The notes below the pieces were generated by a model that was given only the letters and a program-made list of their open reading frames with translations, ran no database searches and had not been told where the DNA came from. From positions 1-32,897 of the forward strand of contig JAIRPL010000072.1 in NCBI GenBank assembly GCA_031256995.1: DNA of 32,897 bases, in the 5' to 3' direction. The translations under genes were made by a program, and so were the position numbers. Numbering within the stretch: position 1 is the first letter of the stretch; each line of letters opens with the position of its first letter. Source of the DNA: Puniceicoccales bacterium. Its GTDB lineage: Bacteria > Verrucomicrobiota > Verrucomicrobiia > Opitutales > UBA953. Positions 17,199-24,079 of the stretch are shown piece after piece.

Positions 17199-18497
17199 CT
17201 ACCTTTCAAAAGGAGTGGGCGCCACGCCTGGCTTGGGGAGATTGGGAACCCAGGGGGTGGGGACGACCGTGGAACCAGCCGCAAGCCGCGCCATGGCGCG
17301 CTCGGCGCCCTCGACAACGAGCTTCATCCCCTCCTTGAGCACATCGCTCTGGCGCACAACCCAGTAGGGGCCGCTGGATTCCGAGGTTTGCACGGGAAGA
17401 ACGGCAAGTTTGTTGTCCGCCCCCACGACAAAGACACTCCCGGCGGCGGTGGCTGGATCGCGTTTGACGGCCTGCATGGGCACCAGGAAGGCCGTGGAAC
17501 CGTCATCATAGGCAAAGCGGGCACGCACGTACATCCCCGGCCAGAGATGCTTCCGGGGGTTGGGGAATTCAACGCGCCAAGTGACGCTGGAGGTGGTCGG
17601 CTCGACGGCGATCTCGGAAAGCAGCGGTTTGCCCTCATGCGGGTATTCCACGTCATCGACGAGCAGCTTGATCTTGATCCGCTCGAGATTGTCCCCCCCC
17701 TTCTGGCGCAGCGCGAGCAGCTCCCCGGCCGTCTGCACGACGTCCACGTTCACGCTCTCGATTTGGTTGATTTCCGCCAAGGGTGTGACCTCCCCCTGCC
17801 CCACCAACGCCCCTTCCGTGACATACGGACGCCCAATGCGGCCGGAGATGGGGGCGGTGACCCTTGTGTAACCAAGGTCGATTTCGGCGGATTTCAACGC
17901 GGCCTTGGCGGCGAGGAACCCCGCCTTTGCCCCGGCCACGTCCGCTTTTGCCTGAAGCTCGGCGGATACGGCGGAATCCAGCTCCTGCTGGCTGACGGCG
18001 TTTGTCCGGATCAGTTCGCGATAACGGGCGGCAAGCTGCGTCGCCTGCGCGAAATTGGCATTGGCGCGCTCGATGGAAGCCTCGGCTTGCGCGACACTGG
18101 CCAGCGCGCTCGCCTTGCGGGCCTCATAAACGGCGGCATCAATCTCAAAAAGCAGGTCGCCTTCCTTCACATCGGCGCCATCGGCATATTTTTGCTTGAG
18201 AAGCACACCCGGCACGCGGGCGCGCACTTGGGCGACACGCACGGATTTCACGCGCCCCGGAAGGAGTTTCAGGACGGGAATCGGGGATTTTTTGAGTTCA
18301 ATGACGCCGACCTGCGCGGGAGGCATGGCCGGGGCGGCCTTTTCCGGGGTTGGTTTTGCCGCTGCCGTGGCGGCGGCCTTGGGGGCATCCGCCGCACTCG
18401 CGCCAAGGGCTGGAAACAGGAAGAAAGAGGCAAGCAGGAATGAGGTGGGAACGCGCACTTTGCGAACGCCCGCACAGGAATGGTCTGATAACATCAT
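17199..18497 (-). CDS. RND efflux periplasmic adaptor (HlyD/AcrA-type)
   Basis: This membrane fusion protein would bridge an inner-membrane RND pump and an outer-membrane channel. It has 432 residues. An N-terminal signal peptide (VPTSFLLASFFLFPALGASAADA) has no lipobox Cys, so it is a soluble or signal-anchored adaptor rather than an AcrA-like lipoprotein. A split lipoyl domain (VRARVPGVLLKQKYADGADVKEGDLLFEID, broken around the hairpin) flanks an alpha-hairpin rich in Ala/Gln (about residues 115-190). The return strand TRVTAPISGRIGRPYV follows, then beta-barrel and membrane-proximal domains (GMYVRARF, VFVVGADNKLAV). No RND pump or TolC-like gene follows; fabD is next. The ATG at 18497 is preferred over an in-frame TTG at 18536. 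Confidence 0.88.
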   Translation of the reverse strand: MMLSDHSCAGVRKVRVPTSFLLASFFLFPALGASAADAPKAAATAAAKPTPEKAAPAMPPAQVGVIELKKSPIPVLKLLPGRVKSVRVAQVRARVPGVLLKQKYADGADVKEGDLLFEIDAAVYEARKASALASVAQAEASIERANANFAQATQLAARYRELIRTNAVSQQELDSAVSAELQAKADVAGAKAGFLAAKAALKSAEIDLGYTRVTAPISGRIGRPYVTEGALVGQGEVTPLAEINQIESVNVDVVQTAGELLALRQKGGDNLERIKIKLLVDDVEYPHEGKPLLSEIAVEPTTSSVTWRVEFPNPRKHLWPGMYVRARFAYDDGSTAFLVPMQAVKRDPATAAGSVFVVGADNKLAVLPVQTSESSGPYWVVRQSDVLKEGMKLVVEGAERAMARLAAGSTVVPTPWVPNLPKPGVAPTPFER

Positions 18498-18603
18498 TGC
18501 GCCGTCAGGGTAGCCCCGAAGCGCCCCGGCTGACAAGGGGAAAGGGCCTCCGGGACACTGCCCCTCCCGATCAGCCCCCCGGCCGCGCGCGGCGGCATGG
18601 CGT

Positions 18604-19944
18604 TCAAAACATCCCGCGAATGCGCCGGAGCGAAGCGGCCAGGCGGTCCACTTCCTCGTGGGTATTATAGAAGGCGAATGAGGCGCGGATTGTCCCCTGC
18701 AGGCCCAGCGTTTTCATCAACGGCATGGCGCAGTGATGGCCCGTGCGCACGGCAATGCCATCGGCATCAAGCAAGGTCCCCGCATCAAGCGGATGCACTT
18801 TGTCCATGACGAAGGAGAGCACCGCGACCTTTTCGGATGCCGTGCCAAGGATGCGCAGGCCGGGGATTGCGGAAAGCGCGTCGGTGGCCCGCCGCAAAAG
18901 GGACTCCTCGTGATGCATGGCGCCGGGGCGCAACGAGGTGATGTAGTCAAGCGCCACCCCCAGCGCGATGGCATCGGCGATGCTGGGAGTCCCGGCCTCG
19001 AAACGTTCCGGGATCTCGCGATAGGTCGTGCCCGAAAAATCAACCACCCGGATCATGTCCCCGCCAAATTGATAGGGAGGCATGGCGTTGAGGATTTCCG
19101 CCTTTCCGTAAAGGACGCCGACACCCGTCGGGCCGCAAACCTTGTGCGAGGAAAATGCGAAGAAATCGACGTCAAGCGCGCGGACATCCACGGGGAAGTG
19201 CGCGGCGGACTGCGCGCCGTCCACAAACACCCGTGCCCCCACCTCATGGGCGGCGGCCGCAAGCTCGCGCACGGGATTCACGGTCCCCAGGACGTTGGAG
19301 GCATGCGTGATGGCCAGAAGTTTCACGCGGGGCGAAAGCGACTTGTGAAAGGCTTCGATGTCCAGCGAGCCGTCGGGAAGCAGGGGAAGCACGCGAATCC
19401 CCGCCCCTGTCTGGGCCGCAACTTCCTGCCACGGAACGATATTGGCATGGTGTTCCATCGTGGAAAGCAGGATCTCGTCCCCCTCGCGCAGGTTTGCGCG
19501 CCCCCAGGTGGCGGCCACAAGATTCACGCTTTCCGTGGTCCCGCGTGTGAAAACACACTCGCGGGAGGAGGCGGCGTTCAAGAAACGCGCCACCGACTCA
19601 CGCGCATGCTCGTAAGCGGAGGTTGCCTCCTCGCCAAGGCGGTGAACCCCGCGATGGATGTTCGCATGGTGTTCTCTATAATAGCGATTCAGCGTTTCAA
19701 TGACGCACAACGGCTTTTGCGCGCTCGCCCCGTTATCTAAGTAGGCAAGCGCATGCCCGCCGATCTGCCTTGAAAGAATTGGAAAATCGGCGCGAACCCT
19801 CTCCACGTCAAACGTGGCAGCGGCGGAGGCGGAAGGAACCGGCACCCAGGCGTCACAGGTCGAAAATGTGCCGCCGTTTGGAAGATCCGTTGTGACGGCG
19901 CTTCGTTTTCTGGCATCCTCGCCTGCTTTTTCTACGATTTGCAT
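18604..19944 (-). CDS. sufS: Cysteine desulfurase SufS
   Basis: This PLP enzyme takes sulfur from cysteine for Fe-S cluster assembly. It has 446 residues, with about 45 non-conserved N-terminal residues before the family opening RADFPILSRQIGGHALAYLDNGASAQKP. The PLP-binding Lys is K268 in FSSHKVCGPTGVGVLYG, the active Cys is C405 in VRTGHHCAMPLM, and the class-typical THASNVLGTVNP and GTPSIADAIALGVAL are present. This is the group II (SufS/CsdA) form, which normally needs SufE or SufU, and neither is nearby. It is the most upstream gene of the - strand run and divergent from the isomerase-like gene at 20164. An alternative N-terminus within the first 45 residues is possible. Confidence 0.93.
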   Translation of the reverse strand: MQIVEKAGEDARKRSAVTTDLPNGGTFSTCDAWVPVPSASAAATFDVERVRADFPILSRQIGGHALAYLDNGASAQKPLCVIETLNRYYREHHANIHRGVHRLGEEATSAYEHARESVARFLNAASSRECVFTRGTTESVNLVAATWGRANLREGDEILLSTMEHHANIVPWQEVAAQTGAGIRVLPLLPDGSLDIEAFHKSLSPRVKLLAITHASNVLGTVNPVRELAAAAHEVGARVFVDGAQSAAHFPVDVRALDVDFFAFSSHKVCGPTGVGVLYGKAEILNAMPPYQFGGDMIRVVDFSGTTYREIPERFEAGTPSIADAIALGVALDYITSLRPGAMHHEESLLRRATDALSAIPGLRILGTASEKVAVLSFVMDKVHPLDAGTLLDADGIAVRTGHHCAMPLMKTLGLQGTIRASFAFYNTHEEVDRLAASLRRIRGMF

Positions 19945-20103
19945 GGGTTTCCGATCTTTTTTCGCGGCGCGGACGCGCCCTTGTCCCGTGGCAGGAAACC
20001 ACGCCCTGTCCCGCGCGCAAGCGTACAGGCGGGAGGATGGCAAAATCCGGTGAAAATTGTGGCCCGGCTCATTGTCCGCGCCCTCGCATGTCCGCCGATG
20101 TGC

Positions 20104-20130
20104 CGTCACGTGACGCAAAACGTCTTGCGT
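20104..20130. promoter_or_regulatory. Twin palindromes, candidate operator
   Basis: In the 219-bp divergent gap between sufS and the isomerase-like gene there are two adjacent dyads. One is a perfect 12-bp palindrome (cgtcacgtgacg, 20104-20115). The other is an 18-bp dyad with 6-bp arms acgcaa/ttgcgt (20113-20130) centred on CG. A CG-centred 16-20-bp dyad is typical of LacI-family operators. It lies 33 bp before the ATG at 20164, where a repressor would block transcription. No regulator gene is in the window. Confidence 0.4.
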
Positions 20131-20163
20131 TTCAACTGTGGCATATTTCGCTCGGCGATTCCT

Positions 20164-21057
20164 ATGAATCGACGTCATGCCCTCAAAACCCTTGTGACCA
20201 CAAGCGCCCTTGCCGCGCTCAACGCCCTGCCCGCCAGCGCAAAAGCCGCCGCCGCCAGCGCAAAAGCTCCCGGAACCCCATCCGCCGGCACCACATTCCG
20301 CCATGCGGTTTGCACAGGCTACGGGCGCATGTCTGTGGACAAGCTTGCGGAAGTCTCCAAAAAGCTCGGCATTGAGGGTATCGACCTGGTCCACCCCAAA
20401 GACTGGGAAACCGTGAAAAAACATGGTCTCGTTTGCTCCTTGGCCTGGGGGCCAGGCTCCATCGGCAAAGGATTCAACCGGCGCGAAAACCACGAAAAAC
20501 TGGTTCCCGACTACATCCACCGCATTCAGGAGTGCGCCGCGGCTGGCGTCTCCAAAGTCATCTGTTTCTCTGGAAACCGGAATGGCCAATCCGCCGAACA
20601 GGGCTTGGAAATTTGCGCCGAGGGCATCAAAAAAATCGCCGCCGCCGCCGAAAAATCAAAGGTACTGGTCGTCATGGAGTTGCTCAACAGCAAGGTGAAC
20701 CACAAGGGGTACCTGTGCGACAGTTCGGCATGGGGTGTCGAGCTGGTCAAACGTGTCGGTTCGGAATATTTCAAGCTGCTCTACGACATTTATCACATGC
20801 AGATCATGGAGGGGGACATTATCCGCACAATTCGCGCGAACCACCAATATTTTGGGCATTATCACACCGCCGGAAACCCGGGGCGCAACGAGTTTGAGGC
20901 CCAGGATGTGCAGGAATTGAATTATGCCGCCATCATGAAGGCGATACACGGCACAGGATACCGCGACTTCGTCGCCCAAGAATTTGCGGCCCGTCGCGAT
21001 CCCGTCACCTCCCTGGCCAACGCCATAAAAATCTGCACAGTGCCCGCCAACGGATGA
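20164..21057 (+). CDS. Tat-exported hydroxypyruvate-isomerase-like TIM barrel protein
   Basis: The sequence resembles the Hyi / xylose-isomerase-like TIM barrel family, which interconverts small sugars or hydroxypyruvate and tartronate semialdehyde using a divalent metal. It has 297 residues. The N-terminus is a twin-arginine signal: RR at residues 3-4 (MNRRHALK), then an Ala/Leu-rich core and an Ala-x-Ala site near residue 26. The mature part shows the expected ligands: Glu in VVMELLNSK, Asp/His in LYDIYHMQIMEGD, His in GHYHTAGNPGRNE, and the C-terminal Glu in FVAQEFAARRDP. Export to the periplasm or outside is unusual for true Hyi and suggests a role in extracytoplasmic sugar processing. 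Such Tat-borne isomerases occur in Verrucomicrobiota, Planctomycetota and Bacteroidota. A candidate operator precedes it and a terminator follows. Confidence 0.82.
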   Translation: MNRRHALKTLVTTSALAALNALPASAKAAAASAKAPGTPSAGTTFRHAVCTGYGRMSVDKLAEVSKKLGIEGIDLVHPKDWETVKKHGLVCSLAWGPGSIGKGFNRRENHEKLVPDYIHRIQECAAAGVSKVICFSGNRNGQSAEQGLEICAEGIKKIAAAAEKSKVLVVMELLNSKVNHKGYLCDSSAWGVELVKRVGSEYFKLLYDIYHMQIMEGDIIRTIRANHQYFGHYHTAGNPGRNEFEAQDVQELNYAAIMKAIHGTGYRDFVAQEFAARRDPVTSLANAIKICTVPANG

Positions 21058-21105
21058 CCGCAAGGCCGGGAAACTCCCGCCCAGGGTTATTCGCCCAAAC
21101 ACCAC

Positions 21106-21141
21106 AAAACGCCCCCCCCCGCGAAGGAGGGGCGTTTTTTT
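21106..21141 (+). terminator. Rho-independent terminator
   Basis: The stem aaacgcccc (21107-21115) pairs with ggggcgttt (21129-21137) around a C-rich 13-nt loop and runs into seven T (21135-21141). It lies 49 bp after the stop of the isomerase-like gene. The A run on the left makes it potentially active on both strands. Confidence 0.85.
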
Positions 21142-21340
21142 GCATCGAAACATCAGGAAAACTGGAAAATTGCGCGGACGCTGTCTCAAAGAAGGCTCGG
21201 AATGACACCAAGGCATTGTTTTTTGGCGCCCGCGCGGCGGACTGGATTTTCATTCCGCCTCTGCCAAAGACAACCAGGCGACAGTTTTCCATTGAAACAT
21301 GCCCCGCATGCACACACATTCCGCAGCCTTTATCCGCCAG

Positions 21341-22294
21341 ATGAGCACCGCACTCTCCCAACTCAAACAATTCACCACTGTCGTCGCCGACACAGGCGAC
21401 TTCGCCACCATCAAGGAGTTTCAGCCGCGCGACGCGACCACAAACCCCAGCCTCATACTCAAGGCCGTGCAAAAGGCCGAGTACCGCCCGTTGCTTGACA
21501 AGGCGATACGAGACAACAAAGGCCGCTCCACCACGGAGATCATCGACACGCTGCTCATCGCGTTTGGCACTGAGATCCTTAAGATTGTGCCCGGTCGCGT
21601 TTCCACCGAAGTCGACGCCACACTCTCCTTCGACACTGCGGGCACCATCGCGAAAGCCCGCGCCCTGACCGCCCTTTACCAGAAGGCCGGAATTGACACA
21701 CGCGAGCGCGTCCTCATCAAAATCGCCTCCACGTGGGAAGGAATCAAGGCCGCCGAACAACTGGAAAAGGAAGGCATCCATTGCAATCTCACGCTCCTGT
21801 TCTCGTTCGCCCAGGCCGTCGCCTGCGCTGAATCCGGCGTTCGTCTCATTTCGCCCTTCGTCGGGCGCATTTATGACTGGCACAAGAAGAACACCGGCAA
21901 GGAATACGTCGGCACCGAGGATCCCGGAGTCCAGTCCGTCACGAAAATCTACAATTACTACAAGAAATTCGGTTACAAAACCGAGGTCATGGGAGCCAGC
22001 TTCCGCAATACCGGCGAAATTCTCGCCCTCGCCGGAAGTGACTTGCTCACAATCTCCCCCAATCTTCTGGATGAATTGAACAAGTCCAACGTCCCCGTTT
22101 CCCGCATGCTGGCCCCGGATACCGCGGCGGCGACCGACATCTCCAAAATCTCGCTCGACGAGAAAACCTACCGCTGGCTCCACAACAGCGACGCGATGGC
22201 GGTCGAAAAAACAGCCGAAGGCATTCGTTCCTTCGCCGCCGATGGCGCCAAACTCACCGCCATCGTCACCGAGGCGGCGGCCCTCGCGGCGTGA
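21341..22294 (+). CDS. tal: Transaldolase
   Basis: Transaldolase moves a dihydroxyacetone unit between sedoheptulose-7-phosphate and glyceraldehyde-3-phosphate in the non-oxidative pentose phosphate pathway. It has 317 residues, the TalB subfamily length. The Schiff-base Lys is K127 in [19 protein letters not shown]. Other family blocks: [12 protein letters not shown] at residues 31-42, [15 protein letters not shown] near 85-99, [17 protein letters not shown], and [18 protein letters not shown] 21341 is preferred; the frame runs 14 codons further to an ATG at 21299, but the extension is not family-like. It stands alone after a terminator and is therefore probably its own transcript. Downstream the accessory scar begins. 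Confidence 0.96.
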   Translation: MSTALSQLKQFTTVVADTGDFATIKEFQPRDATTNPSLILKAVQKAEYRPLLDKAIRDNKGRSTTEIIDTLLIAFGTEILKIVPGRVSTEVDATLSFDTAGTIAKARALTALYQKAGIDTRERVLIKIASTWEGIKAAEQLEKEGIHCNLTLLFSFAQAVACAESGVRLISPFVGRIYDWHKKNTGKEYVGTEDPGVQSVTKIYNYYKKFGYKTEVMGASFRNTGEILALAGSDLLTISPNLLDELNKSNVPVSRMLAPDTAAATDISKISLDEKTYRWLHNSDAMAVEKTAEGIRSFAADGAKLTAIVTEAAALAA

Positions 22295-22594
22295 TGTAAA
22301 AACACGGACACCGCGCCTGCGTTCAAGTCACGGACTGGCCAGCCGCGGTGTGCCAGCCCTCCCCCTCTCCCAACACGGGCTTGAAAAGATGAAATCCGGA
22401 AAATTGCGCGGATTTTCAAGGTCATAAGAGAGCGGGGGCGCAATCCCTGTGAGCCAAAATTCCGAAACATCCGAGGAAGGCGACAAGCCATGCCCGGCGC
22501 TCTCTTCGCCGCTTTCCTTGGCCTTTCGGGATTTTTGTTCACCAAGGTCGTTTTCCACTCACCCTCTTCGCCTTAAAAATCAGCGCAAGATTCA
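22295..22594. other. Intergenic stretch at the accessory scar's edge, with inverted repeats
   Basis: No gene is supportable. The stretch contains an inverted repeat with 8-bp perfect arms cttgaaaa (22380-22387) and ttttcaag (22413-22420). Inside it lies a competing 7-bp pair, aaatccg (22392-22398) with cggattt (22409-22415). A wider pair, gagagcg (22428-22434) and cgctctc (22498-22504), follows. There is no T run after the hairpins, so I do not call a terminator. The multiple nested dyads suggest an interspersed repeat element or a structured 3' region behind transaldolase. Confidence 0.4.
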
Positions 22595-22694
22595 GGACGT
22601 TGTCCAACACGGAGAACCAGCATTTGGAATGCGCGTCATCCCAAACGGCGCGGACTTCACGGTCGTCAAAAAAACGCATGGAGATTTTATTCAT
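22595..22694 (-). pseudogene. Broken Bro-N/antirepressor-like gene, N-terminal fragment
   Basis: From the ATG at 22694 the frame reads NKISMRFFDDREVRAVWDD and then HSKCWFSVLD. This is close to the opening of Bro-N/RhuM-type proteins, where a bulky hydrophobic start, VRxVWDD and W-F/W-FSV-D are characteristic (recognised from memory). The similarity stops after about 33 residues at roughly 22595. The frame then wanders through unrelated sequence to a stop at 22539, so the gene is truncated. Full-length relatives are several hundred residues. A 20-residue frame (22749-22687) ends overlapping this start. Family knowledge: such genes often sit as passengers in restriction-modification operons and phages. 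Confidence 0.6.
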
Positions 22695-22748
22695 TTCCCA
22701 ACGTCTCCGCCGTTTCGCTACGCAGTGCGTAGTGTTTCTCCCCATCCA

Positions 22749-22785
22749 TCACAGCACCCTCCTGATCGTGTTCGGGCTGTAGGTG
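22749..22785 (-). repeat. 37-bp direct repeat, copy 1
   Basis: It matches 23873-23909 at 35 of 37 positions in the same orientation, 1124 bp apart. Both copies encode the same C-terminal residues, a stop, and an AGGAGG placed just before the following start codon. The Fic gene lies between the copies. Confidence 0.9.
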
Positions 22786-22838
22786 GCAAACATCTTACTT
22801 TTATCCAAGACTACATTATTGTTCACGGTTTTCTCCAT
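22749..22838 (-). pseudogene. Short frame ending in a copy of the methyltransferase tail
   Basis: A 29-codon frame begins 15 bp after the Fic stop and ends FATYSPNTIRRVL-stop. The last 12 residues (TYSPNTIRRVL plus flanking) match the end of the methyltransferase remnant at 23873. The stop overlaps the next ATG as TGATG, and the Arg-Arg codons (AGGAGG) give a ribosome-binding site. Either this is a duplicated tail carried along as a coupling module, or it is a remnant of a second related gene. I do not think the 29-residue product itself has a known function. Confidence 0.5.
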
Positions 22839-22853
22839 TCCGCATTCCGAATT

Positions 22854-23876
22854 TCATTTGTTTACTCCCGCTTTCCCCGTGTCCGTCAGTCTATATTTTT
22901 GCAAGCGGCTGTTGGGTTTTTCGGGAACGGTCATTTCAATCAAACCTGTCGCAATCAGTGGCGCAATGTGCCGCTTGAACGCGCGGGAATCGCCGTTCAT
23001 CTCGATTGCGGTAAAAATTTCATTGCGCGATAACGGTTTATCTGCAAGCGATTTCAGTGCCAAGACTTGCGTGTCGGTGAGATCGACTTGGTGCTTACCT
23101 TGGTGCTTGACTTGGTGCTTCGATTGTTCCGCGATGATTTCCAAAATCGCGGAAAGCGTAAATTCTATGAAAACGCCTGAATCGTTCACTTTTTGCGCGG
23201 ACTCAATCGCCGCATAGTATTCGGGGCGATTTTCATAAAGCACGGACTCCATGGGAATCCATGCAAATATCGCGTTCCATTTTGCGAGAACGAGCGTCTG
23301 CCAGAGCTTTCCCATGCGTCCGTTGCCATCGGCGAAAGGATGCATGGTTTCTATTTCGTAATGCAATATCGCGCTTTTCAATACGGGGTGCAGTTCCGAA
23401 ACCTCCGCCCATTTGAGCAAGTCCTCAACAAGCCTCGGCACGAACTGTGGACGCGCGCCGATGTGAACGGCAACGTTCCCGTCAAATACGCCAACATCGC
23501 CGCTTCGAAATTTTCCTCCTTCCGCCACAAGCCCGTGGGTCATCAGTTTGTGGGCTTTCAGGAAATCCTTAACAGTGTAGGGATTGAACGTCATAATCTT
23601 ATCGTAGGCTTCGTAGGCATTCTTGACTTCCTTCATCTCCGCCTGCTTGCCCGCCACGACCTTGCCCTCTATGACGGCGGTCACTTCGCCCAGCGAGAGT
23701 GTGTTGCCCTCAATGGCAAGGGATGAGTAAATCGTCCGCACGCGGTTTTCGCGGTGTAGCTTTATGTCGCGTTTGAACTCTGTGCCGAATTCCAGGCGCG
23801 TCACGGTTTCCACGATTTTTGCCAGATAATCGGCGGCTTTCTCCGTGAGGGTGTAAGGCGGCTTTTGCGGCGTCAC
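22854..23876 (-). CDS. Fic family protein (putative AMP transferase)
   Basis: Fic proteins transfer AMP, or sometimes other phosphate groups, to hydroxyl side chains of target proteins. This one is 340 residues and looks intact. The N-terminal region carries the inhibitory-helix motif SSLAIEGN (residues 51-58, Glu56), the class II arrangement in which the helix sits before the Fic core. The Fic motif HPFADGNGRMGK spans residues 179-190. The catalytic His and the GNGR phosphate loop are present, but the final Arg of the consensus HxFx(D/E)GNGRxxR is Lys. A KHQ-repeat linker (23085-23120) precedes a C-terminal winged-helix-like region (DKPLSRNEIFTAI). The start is GTG at 23876, overlapping the methyltransferase stop as GTGA, with AGGAGG 5 bases upstream. 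The gene is more A+T-rich than its neighbours, which suggests transfer. Confidence 0.93.
   Translation of the reverse strand: MTPQKPPYTLTEKAADYLAKIVETVTRLEFGTEFKRDIKLHRENRVRTIYSSLAIEGNTLSLGEVTAVIEGKVVAGKQAEMKEVKNAYEAYDKIMTFNPYTVKDFLKAHKLMTHGLVAEGGKFRSGDVGVFDGNVAVHIGARPQFVPRLVEDLLKWAEVSELHPVLKSAILHYEIETMHPFADGNGRMGKLWQTLVLAKWNAIFAWIPMESVLYENRPEYYAAIESAQKVNDSGVFIEFTLSAILEIIAEQSKHQVKHQGKHQVDLTDTQVLALKSLADKPLSRNEIFTAIEMNGDSRAFKRHIAPLIATGLIEMTVPEKPNSRLQKYRLTDTGKAGVNK
23085..23120 (-). repeat. Three 12-bp units in the Fic gene
   Basis: Three adjacent 12-bp units (23085-23096, 23097-23108, 23109-23120) encode KHQV, KHQG and KHQV between the Fic core and the C-terminal winged helix. Repeated short xQV-type linkers at this place are familiar in Fic proteins. 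Copy changes would keep the frame. Confidence 0.85.
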
Positions 23877-23909
23877 AGTACCCTCCTTATCGTGTTCGGG
23901 CTGTAGGTG
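23873..23909 (-). repeat. 37-bp direct repeat, copy 2
   Basis: This is the partner of 22749-22785 (two mismatches). It encodes the end of the methyltransferase remnant and the ribosome-binding site of the Fic gene. Confidence 0.9.
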
Positions 23910-24031
23910 TTGAACACCTGCTCGAAGTTGCCCATCGCGGAGTCGGAGGCGAAGCTACCGTCACGGAACACAGCGTAATAAGGATTCTGCTTGGCGATTT
24001 CCGCAATCAGGACGCCATTCACCCGCTTGAA
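23873..24031 (-). pseudogene. C-terminal remnant of a DNA methyltransferase (probably type III Mod)
   Basis: Reading up from the TGA at 23873-23875, the frame gives AEIAKQNPYYAVFRDGSFA, then SDSAMGNFEQVF, then NTYSPNTIRRVL. The pattern of hydrophobic strand, F-(R/K)-D-x-x-F/M, a conserved Asn/FEQ-(I/V)-F and a terminal SPxTxRKVL-like end is, to my knowledge, typical of the C-terminus of type III Mod and related adenine methyltransferases. Upstream of about 24031 the frame loses resemblance and meets a stop at 24068-24070, so only about 50 residues survive and no catalytic motif is left. The Fic start codon overlaps its stop. Confidence 0.62.
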
Positions 24032-24079
24032 AAAAGAAGGCTCATCCCGTCGCTCAAAACTCCTCTGTCAATGGCCTCC

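Noticed and set aside
22449..23033. 194-codon open frame on the + strand across the Fic scar
   Set aside because: It overlaps the end of Fic and both remnants on the other strand and shows no fold-like pattern.
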